Assembly (NCBI GenBank): GCA_046351215.1
Contig: JAXLYX010000012.1
Coordinates: 186,001-250,000 of the forward strand
Length of the DNA stretch: 64,000 nt
Reading direction: 5' to 3'
From: JAXLYX01 sp046351215
GTDB lineage: Bacteria > Myxococcota_A > Polyangia > Polyangiales > Houyiibacteriaceae
Of the stretch, positions 44,104 through 51,771 are shown one piece after another. The notes under the pieces were generated by a model. That model was not told the origin of the DNA, made no database searches, and worked only from the letters and a program-made list of their open reading frames with translations. Both the position numbers and the translations under genes were made by a program. Every line of letters starts with the position of its first letter. Positions within the stretch are counted from its first letter, which is position 1.

Positions 44104-45852
44104 ATGGAGGCGATCCACAAGGTGCCCTCGACCACGGTGGCTCCGAATCTCGAGGACTACGACGTAGCGCGTCGGGGCTTCGACTGGACCAAGGCCCGCG
44201 CGATGCTCGACGGGCTCCCGGACGGTGCGGGGCTGCATCTCGTGCACGAGGCGGTCGTGCGCCACGCGAGAGGCCCACGGCGGGATCACGTGGCCATCCG
44301 CTGGCTGCCGAAGCAGGGCGCGCCCGTCGAGCTCACGTTCGCGGATCTCGACGCACGCACCGCGCGCTTCGCGAACGCCCTCCGCGAGCTCGGGGTCGGC
44401 CAGGGCGACCGCGTCTTCGCGTTGATGGGGCGCATCCCCGAGCTCTACGTGGCGGCGCTCGGCACGCTGCGGGCCGGCTGCGTCTTCTGTCCGCTCTTCT
44501 CGGCCTTCGGCCCCGAGCCGATCAAGGCCCGGCTCAACCTCGGCAAGGGCAAGGCCCTCGTCACGACGAGCCAGCTCTACACGCGCAAGGTCCAGCCGAT
44601 CCGGGCGGAGGTGCCGACCCTCGAGCACGTCCTCGTCGTCGGCGATCCGGCGCCGGCGGGGACGGTCGCGCTCGGGCCGCTCGTCGAGCGGCAGAGCGAC
44701 GCGTTCGACATCGCGCCGACCGATCCGGAGACTCCGGCGCTGCTCCACTTCACGAGCGGGACGACCGGCACGCCGAAGGGGGCGCTCCACGTCCACGGCG
44801 CGGTCCTCATGCACCACCTCACGGGCCGCTACGTCCTCGACCTCCACCCGGAGGACGTCTTCTGGTGCACGGCCGATCCCGGCTGGGTCACGGGCACGAG
44901 CTACGGCATCATCGCGCCCCTCTCGAACGGCGTGACCATGCTCGTCGACGAGGCCGACTTCGATCTCGAGCGTTGGTACGAGATCCTCGAGCGGGAGGAG
45001 GTCACGGTCTGGTACACGGCCCCGACCGCGATCCGCATGCTGATGAAGGCGGGGGAAGAGCCGGCGCGGAAGCGCGATCTGTCGAAGCTGCGTTTCATGG
45101 CGAGCGTCGGCGAGCCGCTGAATCCCGAGGCCGTGATCTGGAGCCAGAAGGTCTTCGGGAAGCCCTTCCACGACAACTGGTGGCAGACGGAGACGGGCGG
45201 CATCGTGATCGCGAATTACGCGTCGATGGACGTGCGTCCCGGCTCCATGGGCAAGCCGCTGCCCGGCATCGAAGCCGCGATCGTCCGGAAGAAGGAAGAC
45301 GGCCACGTCGAGGTCGTGACCGAGCCGATGGTGGAGGGCGAGCTCGCGCTGCGTCCGGGCTGGCCTTCGATGTTCCGCGCCTACCTCGACATGCCCGAGC
45401 GCTACGCGAAGTGCTTCGTCGACGGCTGGTACCTCTCGGGCGATCTCGCGAAGCGCGACGCGGACGGCTACTTCTGGTTCGTCGGACGGGCCGACGACGT
45501 GATCAAGACGGCCGGCCACCTGATCGGTCCCTTCGAGGTCGAGAGCGCGCTGCTCGAGCACGGCGCCGTCGCGGAGGCGGGGGTGATCGGGATCCCGGAC
45601 GAGGTGGCGGGCGAGGTCGTGAAGGCCTTCGTCGCGCTCAAGACGGGCTTCACGGCGACGCCCGAGCTCGAGCGCGAGCTGCTCGCCTTCGCGCGCAAGC
45701 GGCTCGGTCCGGCCGTGGCGCCGCGCGAGATCGCGTTCCGCGACCAGCTCCCGCGCACGCGGAGCGGCAAGATCATGCGGCGCCTCCTCAAGGCCCGCGA
45801 GCTCGGGCTGCCCGAGGGCGATCTCTCCACGCTCGAGGGAGGTGCGCAGTGA
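44104..45852 (+). CDS. acsA: Acetate--CoA ligase (AMP-forming)
   Basis: A 582-residue adenylate-forming enzyme making acetyl-CoA from acetate, ATP and CoA. Motifs: F-T-S-G-T-T-G-T-P-K-G near residue 220, D-N-W-W-Q-T-E-T-G-G near 360 (the Trp-Trp that narrows the acyl pocket for short acids), W-Y-L-S-G-D-L near 441, and the acetylatable/catalytic Lys in R-T-R-S-G-K-I-M-R near 560. The length and R-R-G-F-D-W start match the acsA (shorter) subgroup. It is the first gene of a tightly packed operon with PDH E1alpha, E1beta, E2 and an ACP; the downstream GTG overlaps its stop (GTGA). Confidence 0.92.
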   Translation: MEAIHKVPSTTVAPNLEDYDVARRGFDWTKARAMLDGLPDGAGLHLVHEAVVRHARGPRRDHVAIRWLPKQGAPVELTFADLDARTARFANALRELGVGQGDRVFALMGRIPELYVAALGTLRAGCVFCPLFSAFGPEPIKARLNLGKGKALVTTSQLYTRKVQPIRAEVPTLEHVLVVGDPAPAGTVALGPLVERQSDAFDIAPTDPETPALLHFTSGTTGTPKGALHVHGAVLMHHLTGRYVLDLHPEDVFWCTADPGWVTGTSYGIIAPLSNGVTMLVDEADFDLERWYEILEREEVTVWYTAPTAIRMLMKAGEEPARKRDLSKLRFMASVGEPLNPEAVIWSQKVFGKPFHDNWWQTETGGIVIANYASMDVRPGSMGKPLPGIEAAIVRKKEDGHVEVVTEPMVEGELALRPGWPSMFRAYLDMPERYAKCFVDGWYLSGDLAKRDADGYFWFVGRADDVIKTAGHLIGPFEVESALLEHGAVAEAGVIGIPDEVAGEVVKAFVALKTGFTATPELERELLAFARKRLGPAVAPREIAFRDQLPRTRSGKIMRRLLKARELGLPEGDLSTLEGGAQ

Positions 45853-46823
45853 CGGCCCTCGGCCGCGAGCACGCGCTCGAGCTCCTCCGCCGCATGGTGC
45901 TCGTGCGGCGCTTCGAGGAGAAGTGCGCGGAGATGTACAGCCTCGGGAAGATCCGCGGCTTCCTCCACCTCTACATCGGCGAGGAGGCCTGCGGCGTCGG
46001 GGCGATAGCCGCGCTCGAGCCCGAGGACAACGTGGTCGCGACCTACCGCGAGCACGGTCAGGCCCTCCTGCGCGGCGTGACGGCGACCGAGGTCATGGCC
46101 GAGATGTTCGGGAAGGCGACGGGCTGCTCGCGCGGGCGCGGCGGCTCGATGCATCTCTTCAACGTGCGTCAGCGCTTCTGGGGAGGTCACGCGATCGTCG
46201 GCGGCGGGCTCCCCGTCGCCGTCGGCCTCGCGCTCGCCGACAAGATGCAGGGCGTGAAGCGGACGACGGCGATCTTCTTCGGCGAAGGCGCCTCGGAGGA
46301 AGGCGAATTCCACGAGTCGCTGAACCTCGCGGCCGTCTGGGAGCTGCCGGTCCTCTTCCTCTGCGAGAACAACCTCTACGCGATGGGCACGAAGCTCGAG
46401 CGGCACATGGCCGACACCGATCTGCTGCACCGCCCGGCCGCGTACCACATCCCCGGCGAGACGATCGACGGGATGGACGTCGTCGCCGTGGAGCGCGCCG
46501 TGAAGTACGCGGCGGACGTCGTGCGCGAGACGGGCAAGCCGCGCTTCCTCGAGCTGCGCACGTACCGCTTCCGAGCCCACTCGATGTACGACGCGGAGAA
46601 GTACCGGGAGAAGGCCGAGGTCGTCGAGTGGCAGAAGCGCGATCCGATCGAGCTCCTCGTCGCCCGGATGCAGGCCGCCGGTGTCTGGGAGGACGTCGAT
46701 CGCGAGCGGATCGAGGCCGACGTGAAGGCGGAGGTCGAGAAGGCGGTCGCCGAGGCCGACGCGGCCGCGCTCGAGCCCATCGAGGATCTGACGAAGGACG
46801 TCTACACCGAGGTGGCCCGATGA
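45849..46823 (+). CDS. pdhA: Pyruvate dehydrogenase E1 component, alpha subunit
   Basis: A 324-residue thiamine diphosphate-dependent E1alpha. It contains Y-R-E-H-G-Q-A-L, G-R-G-G-S-M-H, and the ThDP/Mg motif F-F-G-E-G-A-S-E-E-G ending in E-N-N-L-Y-A-M-G. E1alpha/beta heterotetramers of this size decarboxylate pyruvate (or acetoin or short 2-oxoacids) and reductively acylate lipoyl E2. The GTG start at 45849 overlaps the acsA stop and has GGAGGT 5 nt upstream. The conserved loop Y-R-F-R-A-H-S-M-Y-D carries the region normally phosphorylated in eukaryotic E1. Acetoin dehydrogenase is a possible alternative to pyruvate. Confidence 0.9.
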   Translation: MTALGREHALELLRRMVLVRRFEEKCAEMYSLGKIRGFLHLYIGEEACGVGAIAALEPEDNVVATYREHGQALLRGVTATEVMAEMFGKATGCSRGRGGSMHLFNVRQRFWGGHAIVGGGLPVAVGLALADKMQGVKRTTAIFFGEGASEEGEFHESLNLAAVWELPVLFLCENNLYAMGTKLERHMADTDLLHRPAAYHIPGETIDGMDVVAVERAVKYAADVVRETGKPRFLELRTYRFRAHSMYDAEKYREKAEVVEWQKRDPIELLVARMQAAGVWEDVDRERIEADVKAEVEKAVAEADAAALEPIEDLTKDVYTEVAR

Positions 46824-47800
46824 CGAAGACCACCTACCGCGAGGCCATCCGGGCCGCGCTGCGCAAGGCGCTCGCCGCCGACCCCCGCGTGTTCCTGATG
46901 GGCGAGGACGTCGGCCGCTACGGCGGCGCCTACGCCGTCAGCCTCGGGCTCTACCAGGACTTCGGGCCGGAGCGCATCCGCGACACGCCGCTCTCCGAGT
47001 CGGCGTTCGTCGGCGCCGGCATCGGCGCCGCCCTCGGCGGCATGCGGCCGATCGTCGAGGTCATGACCGTCAACTTCAGCCTGCTCGCGCTCGATCAGAT
47101 CGTGAACAACGCGGCGACGCTGCGGCACATGTCGGGCGGGCAGATGAGCGTCCCCCTCGTGATCCGGATGGCGACCGGCGCCGGCCGTCAGCTCGCGGCC
47201 CAGCACTCCCACAGCCTCGAGAACTGGTATGCGCACGTGCCGGGGATCAAGGTGCTCGCGCCCTCCACCTGCCAGGACGCGCACGACATGCTCCTCGCCG
47301 CCCTGAAGGAGCCCGATCCCGTCGTGATCTTCGAGCACCAGCTCCTCTATCCGATGGAGGGCGAGCTCGACGACACGCTCGTGCAGGACGTGTGGAAGGC
47401 GGCGATCCGGAGGCCCGGCAAGGACCTCACGATCGTCGCGCACGGCGCGAGCGCCGAGAAGAGCGTGCGCGCCGCGGACGAGCTCGCGAAGGCCGGCGTC
47501 GACGCCGAGGTGATCGATCTCCGCTCCCTCCGGCCGCTCGATCTCGACACGATCTGCGACTCGATCGCACGCACGCACCGGGTGCTCCTCGTCGACGAGG
47601 GATGGCGCACCGGCAGCCTCTCGGCCGAGGTGGGCATGCAGATCGTCGAGCGCGCGTTCTACGACCTCGACGCTCCGATCGCGCGCCTCTGCAGCGCCGA
47701 GGTCCCGATCCCCTACGCCAAGCACCTCGAGGACGCGGCCCTGCCGCAGCCCGGCACCATCGCGGAGGCGGCCCTCCGGCTCGTACGCGGCCATGCCTGA
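46820..47800 (+). CDS. pdhB: Pyruvate dehydrogenase E1 component, beta subunit
   Basis: A 326-residue E1beta. It shows the typical opening Y-R-E-A-I-R-A-A-L, the ThDP-activating Glu region G-E-D-V-G-R-Y-G-G-A, the D-T-P-L-S-E-S-A-F motif and the C-terminal transketolase-type domain with L-R-S-L-R-P-L-D. It pairs with the product of the preceding gene; their coding regions overlap by 4 nt (ATGA). It also overlaps the E2 gene start by 8 nt, so subunit ratios are probably set by coupled translation. Confidence 0.92.
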   Translation: MTKTTYREAIRAALRKALAADPRVFLMGEDVGRYGGAYAVSLGLYQDFGPERIRDTPLSESAFVGAGIGAALGGMRPIVEVMTVNFSLLALDQIVNNAATLRHMSGGQMSVPLVIRMATGAGRQLAAQHSHSLENWYAHVPGIKVLAPSTCQDAHDMLLAALKEPDPVVIFEHQLLYPMEGELDDTLVQDVWKAAIRRPGKDLTIVAHGASAEKSVRAADELAKAGVDAEVIDLRSLRPLDLDTICDSIARTHRVLLVDEGWRTGSLSAEVGMQIVERAFYDLDAPIARLCSAEVPIPYAKHLEDAALPQPGTIAEAALRLVRGHA

Positions 47801-49223
47801 ATTCGTCATGCCCTCGCTCGGCGCCGACATGGACGCCGGAACGCTCGTCGAGTGGAAGAAGCCGCTCGGCGCCTTCGTGAAGCGCGGCGAGATCCTCGCC
47901 GAGGTGGAGACCGACAAGGGAGTGATCTCCGTCGAGGCCTTCCACGAGGGCGTCGTCGAGCGCTACCTCGTCGAGCCGGGAACCCGCGTCCCCGTCGGGA
48001 CTCCGCTCGCGATGATCGGGGAGGGCCCGGCGCGCTCGCCGGGTGTCGTCCTGCCCCCGCCTCCCGAGCCCGCGGTCGCGATCGCGGCCTCGGCCGTGCT
48101 GCTCCCGCCTCCCCCTTCGTCGGCACCACCCACGGTCGCGCAGATCAGCGACTCCCTCGTGGAGGGATCGAAGGGCATGACGATCTCGGCGCGTCACCTC
48201 GCGACCGAGCTCTCGGTCGATCCCGCGGGCGTGATCGGCACGGGGAAGCACGGGACGATCACGCGCTCGGACGTCGCGGCGAAGGCGACCGCCGGGGGGG
48301 CCGCCAAGGGGGGGTCCACGGCGCCACCTCCGCGTCCACCCGCGGAAGGGCGCGTGCGCGTGACTCCCTTCGCGCTCCGGCGGGCCGCCGAGCTCGGCGT
48401 GCCGATCGGTGCCTGTCGACCGAGCGGTCCCGACGGAGCCGTCGTCGCGGCCGACGTCGAGCGCGCGGCGCAGGTCCTCTCCGCCGCCGCGGCCCGGGCC
48501 CCGAAACCCGACACGACGGCGAACCTCACGCCCGAGCAGCGCATGCGCCGCGCGATCGGCGCCGCGATGTCCCGGAGCAAGCGGGACATCCCGCACTACT
48601 ACGTGACACACACCCTCGATCTCGCTCCCGCTCTCGAGGCTCTCGCGGCGCACAACGCCGCGGTCCCGATGAGCGAGCGCGTGCTCCCGGCCGTGCTGCT
48701 CCTCCGTGCGGCGGCGCTCGCCCTGAAGAAGGTCCCCGAGCTGAACGCGAAGTGGACCGGCGAGGAGGCCCCGCCGATCGCGGAGGTCCACCTCGGTGTC
48801 GCGATCGCGCTGCGGAAGGGGGGCCTCGTCGCGCCGCCCATCCCGAACGCGGATCGCCTCTCGATGCCCGAGATCATGGCGAAGCTCGACGATCTCGTGA
48901 TGCGCTCGCGCTCGGGAGGGCTCACGGCGACCGAGCTCGCCGGAGGAACGATCACCGTCACGAGCCTCGGGGATCGGGGCGTCGAGAGCCTGCTCCCGAT
49001 CATCTATCCGCCGCAGGTCGCGATCGTCGGCTTCGGCAAGATCCTGACCCGCCCCTGGGTCGTGGGCGACGCGGTGGTGCCGCGCCCCGTCGTGACGGCG
49101 ACGCTCGCCGCCGATCACCGCGTGAGCGACGGGCATCGGGGAGGTCTCTACCTCGCCGAGATCGAATCGCTCCTGTCCAATCCCGAGAGACTCTTCAACG
49201 ACGCGCGAGGAAAGGCCCCATGA
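47793..49223 (+). CDS. Dihydrolipoamide acyltransferase (E2) with one lipoyl and two E3-binding-like domains
   Basis: A 476-residue E2. Residues 1-77 form a lipoyl domain (E-T-D-K-G-V, Lys42). A Pro-rich linker leads to two peripheral-subunit-binding-like domains: I-S-A-R-H-L-A-T-E-L (about 130-165) and T-P-F-A-L-R-R-A-A-E-L (about 188-223); most E2s have only one. The catalytic domain ends with D-H-R-V-S-D-G (441-447, His442). It transfers the acyl group from lipoyl to CoA, or possibly to the ACP encoded next. No dihydrolipoamide dehydrogenase (E3) gene is in the operon, so E3 must come from elsewhere. The ACP ATG overlaps its stop (ATGA). Confidence 0.9.
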   Translation: MPEFVMPSLGADMDAGTLVEWKKPLGAFVKRGEILAEVETDKGVISVEAFHEGVVERYLVEPGTRVPVGTPLAMIGEGPARSPGVVLPPPPEPAVAIAASAVLLPPPPSSAPPTVAQISDSLVEGSKGMTISARHLATELSVDPAGVIGTGKHGTITRSDVAAKATAGGAAKGGSTAPPPRPPAEGRVRVTPFALRRAAELGVPIGACRPSGPDGAVVAADVERAAQVLSAAAARAPKPDTTANLTPEQRMRRAIGAAMSRSKRDIPHYYVTHTLDLAPALEALAAHNAAVPMSERVLPAVLLLRAAALALKKVPELNAKWTGEEAPPIAEVHLGVAIALRKGGLVAPPIPNADRLSMPEIMAKLDDLVMRSRSGGLTATELAGGTITVTSLGDRGVESLLPIIYPPQVAIVGFGKILTRPWVVGDAVVPRPVVTATLAADHRVSDGHRGGLYLAEIESLLSNPERLFNDARGKAP

Positions 49224-49465
49224 CCGAAGACGAACTCCGCTCCACCGTCGCACGCTGCCTCGAGGCCACGATCCCGGAGGCCGACGCCGCGTCGCTGGAC
49301 GCCGCCACCAGCCTTCGCGATCAGCTCGACATCGACTCGATGGACATGCTGCGCTTCGTGAAGGCGCTCCACGGCGCCACGAAGCTCGACATTCCTGATA
49401 CGGACGTTCCAAAACTCGAGACGATCGACGGCGCCGTGGCGTACCTGGCCGCGAAGCTCGGCTGA
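49220..49465 (+). CDS. Acyl carrier protein
   Basis: An 81-residue acidic four-helix carrier. The phosphopantetheine site is Ser40 in D-I-D-S-M-D-M. The sequence differs from housekeeping AcpP (no D-S-L-D; more Ala and Leu), so it is a dedicated carrier. Its ATG overlaps the E2 stop codon, which makes co-production with the PDH complex certain at the level of gene layout. The likely function is to receive an acyl unit (acetyl or hydroxyacetyl) from the E1/E2 system, as known for some natural-product pathways; this is inference. Confidence 0.85.
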   Translation: MTEDELRSTVARCLEATIPEADAASLDAATSLRDQLDIDSMDMLRFVKALHGATKLDIPDTDVPKLETIDGAVAYLAAKLG

Positions 49466-49595
49466 TACGGCGCACCCGGGGGGCGAGCGGCGCTCGACAG
49501 CGGCTCGGAACTGGTCGATTCTCGCCGCGTGAGCGGGGGGGAGGGCCGGATGCGCCCATCCCGCTCCCCGTCCCAGGGCAGACGAAGGGGAGACG

Positions 49596-51767
49596 ATGGC
49601 ACGCAATCACACGTGGAAGTTCTTCCGGGCCGGCGGCGTCGACCAGGTGGTGATCGAGACCGGCGCGGATCTCGCGAACCTCGATCAGCTCGATCTGAAG
49701 CTCTGGATCGCGCTCGCGATGCCCGTGAAGGGCGTGGACCTCGACGCGAAGACCGCGGCCTTCCTCGACGCGGACGGAGACGGTCGGATCCGCGCGCACG
49801 ACATCCTCGAGACCGTGAAGTGGCTCCGCGAGAAGCTCGTCGACCTCGACGGGCTCCTCCCCGGCAAGGCCGAGGCGAGCCTCGCGAAGATCGCCGACGC
49901 GGAGCTGAAGAAGACCGCGGAGCGCATCGCGAAGGAAGCCGGCGCGTCGGACGGGATCGTCACCCTCGAGAACGTGACGGATGCCGAGAAGCGCTTCGCG
50001 GAGAAGCGGTTCAACGGCGATGGCGTGATCACCGAGGCGACGCCCGAGGAAGACTCCCTCGCCAAGGCCGTCGGGGAGATCCTGGCGGCCTACGGCAACG
50101 TCCCCGATCGCAACGGCAAGCCGGGCGTCGACAAGGCGAAGATCGCGGCCTTCTTCGACGACGCGAAGGCCCTCCACGCCTGGTACGAGGAGGGCGAGAA
50201 GATCGAGAAGCCCCTCGGGGACGGGACCGCGGCGGCGGCGGACAAGCTCCGTGCGCTCGCGCCGAAGCTCGACGACTACTTCACGCGCAGCCGCCTCGCC
50301 GGCTTCGACGAGCGCGCCTACGCCGTCGCGCACGGCACGGAGGCCGACCTCACGGCCCTCGTCGGCAAGGACCTCTCGAACAAGGCGCCGGAGCTCGCGC
50401 GCCTGCCGCTCTCGAAGCCGACGCCGAGCCAGCCGCTGCCGCTCGAGGGGGCGACGAACCCGGCGTTCGCGTCCGAGCTCGTCGCCTTCCGCGACGCCGT
50501 CGTGCGGCCCCTCCTCGGCGCGGGCGTGAACGCGCTCTCCGAGGCCGACTACGCGAAGATCGTGGCTCGCTTCGACGCCTTCACCGCCTGGCGCGGGAAG
50601 AAGCCGGAGACGAAGCTCGGAGGGCTCTCCGAGGCGCGCGTGAAGGAGCTCGTCGCGGGCGACGCGCGCGCGACGCTCGAGGGCTTCGTCGCCGACGACG
50701 AGGCGCTGCGCAGCGAGTACGATCGCATCGCGGCCGTCGAGAAGCTCCTCCGGCTCTCGCGCGACTTCGTCCGCGTGGTCCGGAACTTCGTCAGCTTCGT
50801 CGAGTTCTATTCGAAGAAGCCGGCGATCTTCCAGGCCGGCACGCTCTACCTCGACGGTCGCGGCTGCAGCCTGACGATCGAGGTGACGGATCCCGCGAAG
50901 CACAGCACGCTCGCCGGGCTCGCCTCGACCTACCTCGCGTACTGCGACTGCACGCGGGCGGGGCAGGCGAAGAAGCAGATCGTCGCGGCCTTCACGGCGG
51001 GCGACTCGGACAACCTCATGGTCGGTCGCAACGGCGTCTTCTACGACCGCGAGGGGAAGGATTGGGACGCGACGATCACGAAGCTCGTCGAGAACCCGAT
51101 CAGCATCCGCCAGGCGTTCTGGGCCCCGTACAAGAAGTTCATCCGGCTCGTCGAGGAGCAGGTCGCGCGACGCGCGAGCGCGGCCGATGCCGAGGCACAG
51201 GCGAAGATCCAGTCGGCCGCCGAGTCGACGGCCAACGCCGACCGGGAGGCCGCGGCGCCGCGTCCCGCCGCCCCGCCCGCGCCGCGCTTCGACGTCGGCA
51301 CGATCGCCGCTCTCGGTGTCGCCATCGGCGGCATCGGAGCGATGATCACGGGCCTCGTCTCGGCCTTCTTCGGCCTCGGCATCTGGATGCCCTTCGGTCT
51401 GCTCGCGCTCGTCCTCATGATCTCGGGGCCCTCGATGCTCCTCGCGTACCTGAAGCTCCGTCGCCGGAACCTCGGGCCCCTGCTCGACGCGAGCGGCTGG
51501 GCGATCAACGGTCTCACCCAGGTGAACGTGCCCTTCGGCGGCGCGCTCACGGACGTCGCCGTCCTGCCTCCGAACGCGCAGCGCCTCCTCCACGATCCGT
51601 ACGCGGAGGAGAAGAAGCCGTGGAAGCTGTACGCGACGCTCGCGATCGTCGTCTTCCTCGTGCTCGCCTGGACGATGGGCTCGCTCGACCGCTTCCTGCC
51701 GCGCGGCATGAAGGCGGGCCGCGTCCTCCATCCCCGGCCCGCGCCGACGGCTCCCGCCGAGCCCTGA
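49596..51767 (+). CDS. Large EF-hand-like protein with C-terminal membrane segments
   Basis: A 723-residue protein I cannot assign. Near residue 58 there is an EF-hand-type loop D-A-D-G-D-G-R-I-R, and near 145 a degenerate one (F-N-G-D-G-V-I-T-E). The middle is helical and Lys/Glu/Ala-rich with E-F-Y-S-K-K and D-G-R-G-C-S-L-T. Three hydrophobic helices follow (two between about 565 and 630, one near 685-705), with Pro/Ala linkers. The product may sense calcium at a membrane. AAGGGGAGACG precedes the ATG. It stands alone between the ACP gene and the convergent DNA polymerase gene (4 bp apart). Confidence 0.65.
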   Translation: MARNHTWKFFRAGGVDQVVIETGADLANLDQLDLKLWIALAMPVKGVDLDAKTAAFLDADGDGRIRAHDILETVKWLREKLVDLDGLLPGKAEASLAKIADAELKKTAERIAKEAGASDGIVTLENVTDAEKRFAEKRFNGDGVITEATPEEDSLAKAVGEILAAYGNVPDRNGKPGVDKAKIAAFFDDAKALHAWYEEGEKIEKPLGDGTAAAADKLRALAPKLDDYFTRSRLAGFDERAYAVAHGTEADLTALVGKDLSNKAPELARLPLSKPTPSQPLPLEGATNPAFASELVAFRDAVVRPLLGAGVNALSEADYAKIVARFDAFTAWRGKKPETKLGGLSEARVKELVAGDARATLEGFVADDEALRSEYDRIAAVEKLLRLSRDFVRVVRNFVSFVEFYSKKPAIFQAGTLYLDGRGCSLTIEVTDPAKHSTLAGLASTYLAYCDCTRAGQAKKQIVAAFTAGDSDNLMVGRNGVFYDREGKDWDATITKLVENPISIRQAFWAPYKKFIRLVEEQVARRASAADAEAQAKIQSAAESTANADREAAAPRPAAPPAPRFDVGTIAALGVAIGGIGAMITGLVSAFFGLGIWMPFGLLALVLMISGPSMLLAYLKLRRRNLGPLLDASGWAINGLTQVNVPFGGALTDVAVLPPNAQRLLHDPYAEEKKPWKLYATLAIVVFLVLAWTMGSLDRFLPRGMKAGRVLHPRPAPTAPAEP

Positions 51768-51771
51768 TTCC

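Noticed and set aside
47427..51731. A 1434-codon open frame on the minus strand
   Set aside because: It covers the PDH E2, ACP and EF-hand-like genes antisense. The product is Arg/Glu/Asp/Leu-rich with no domain.
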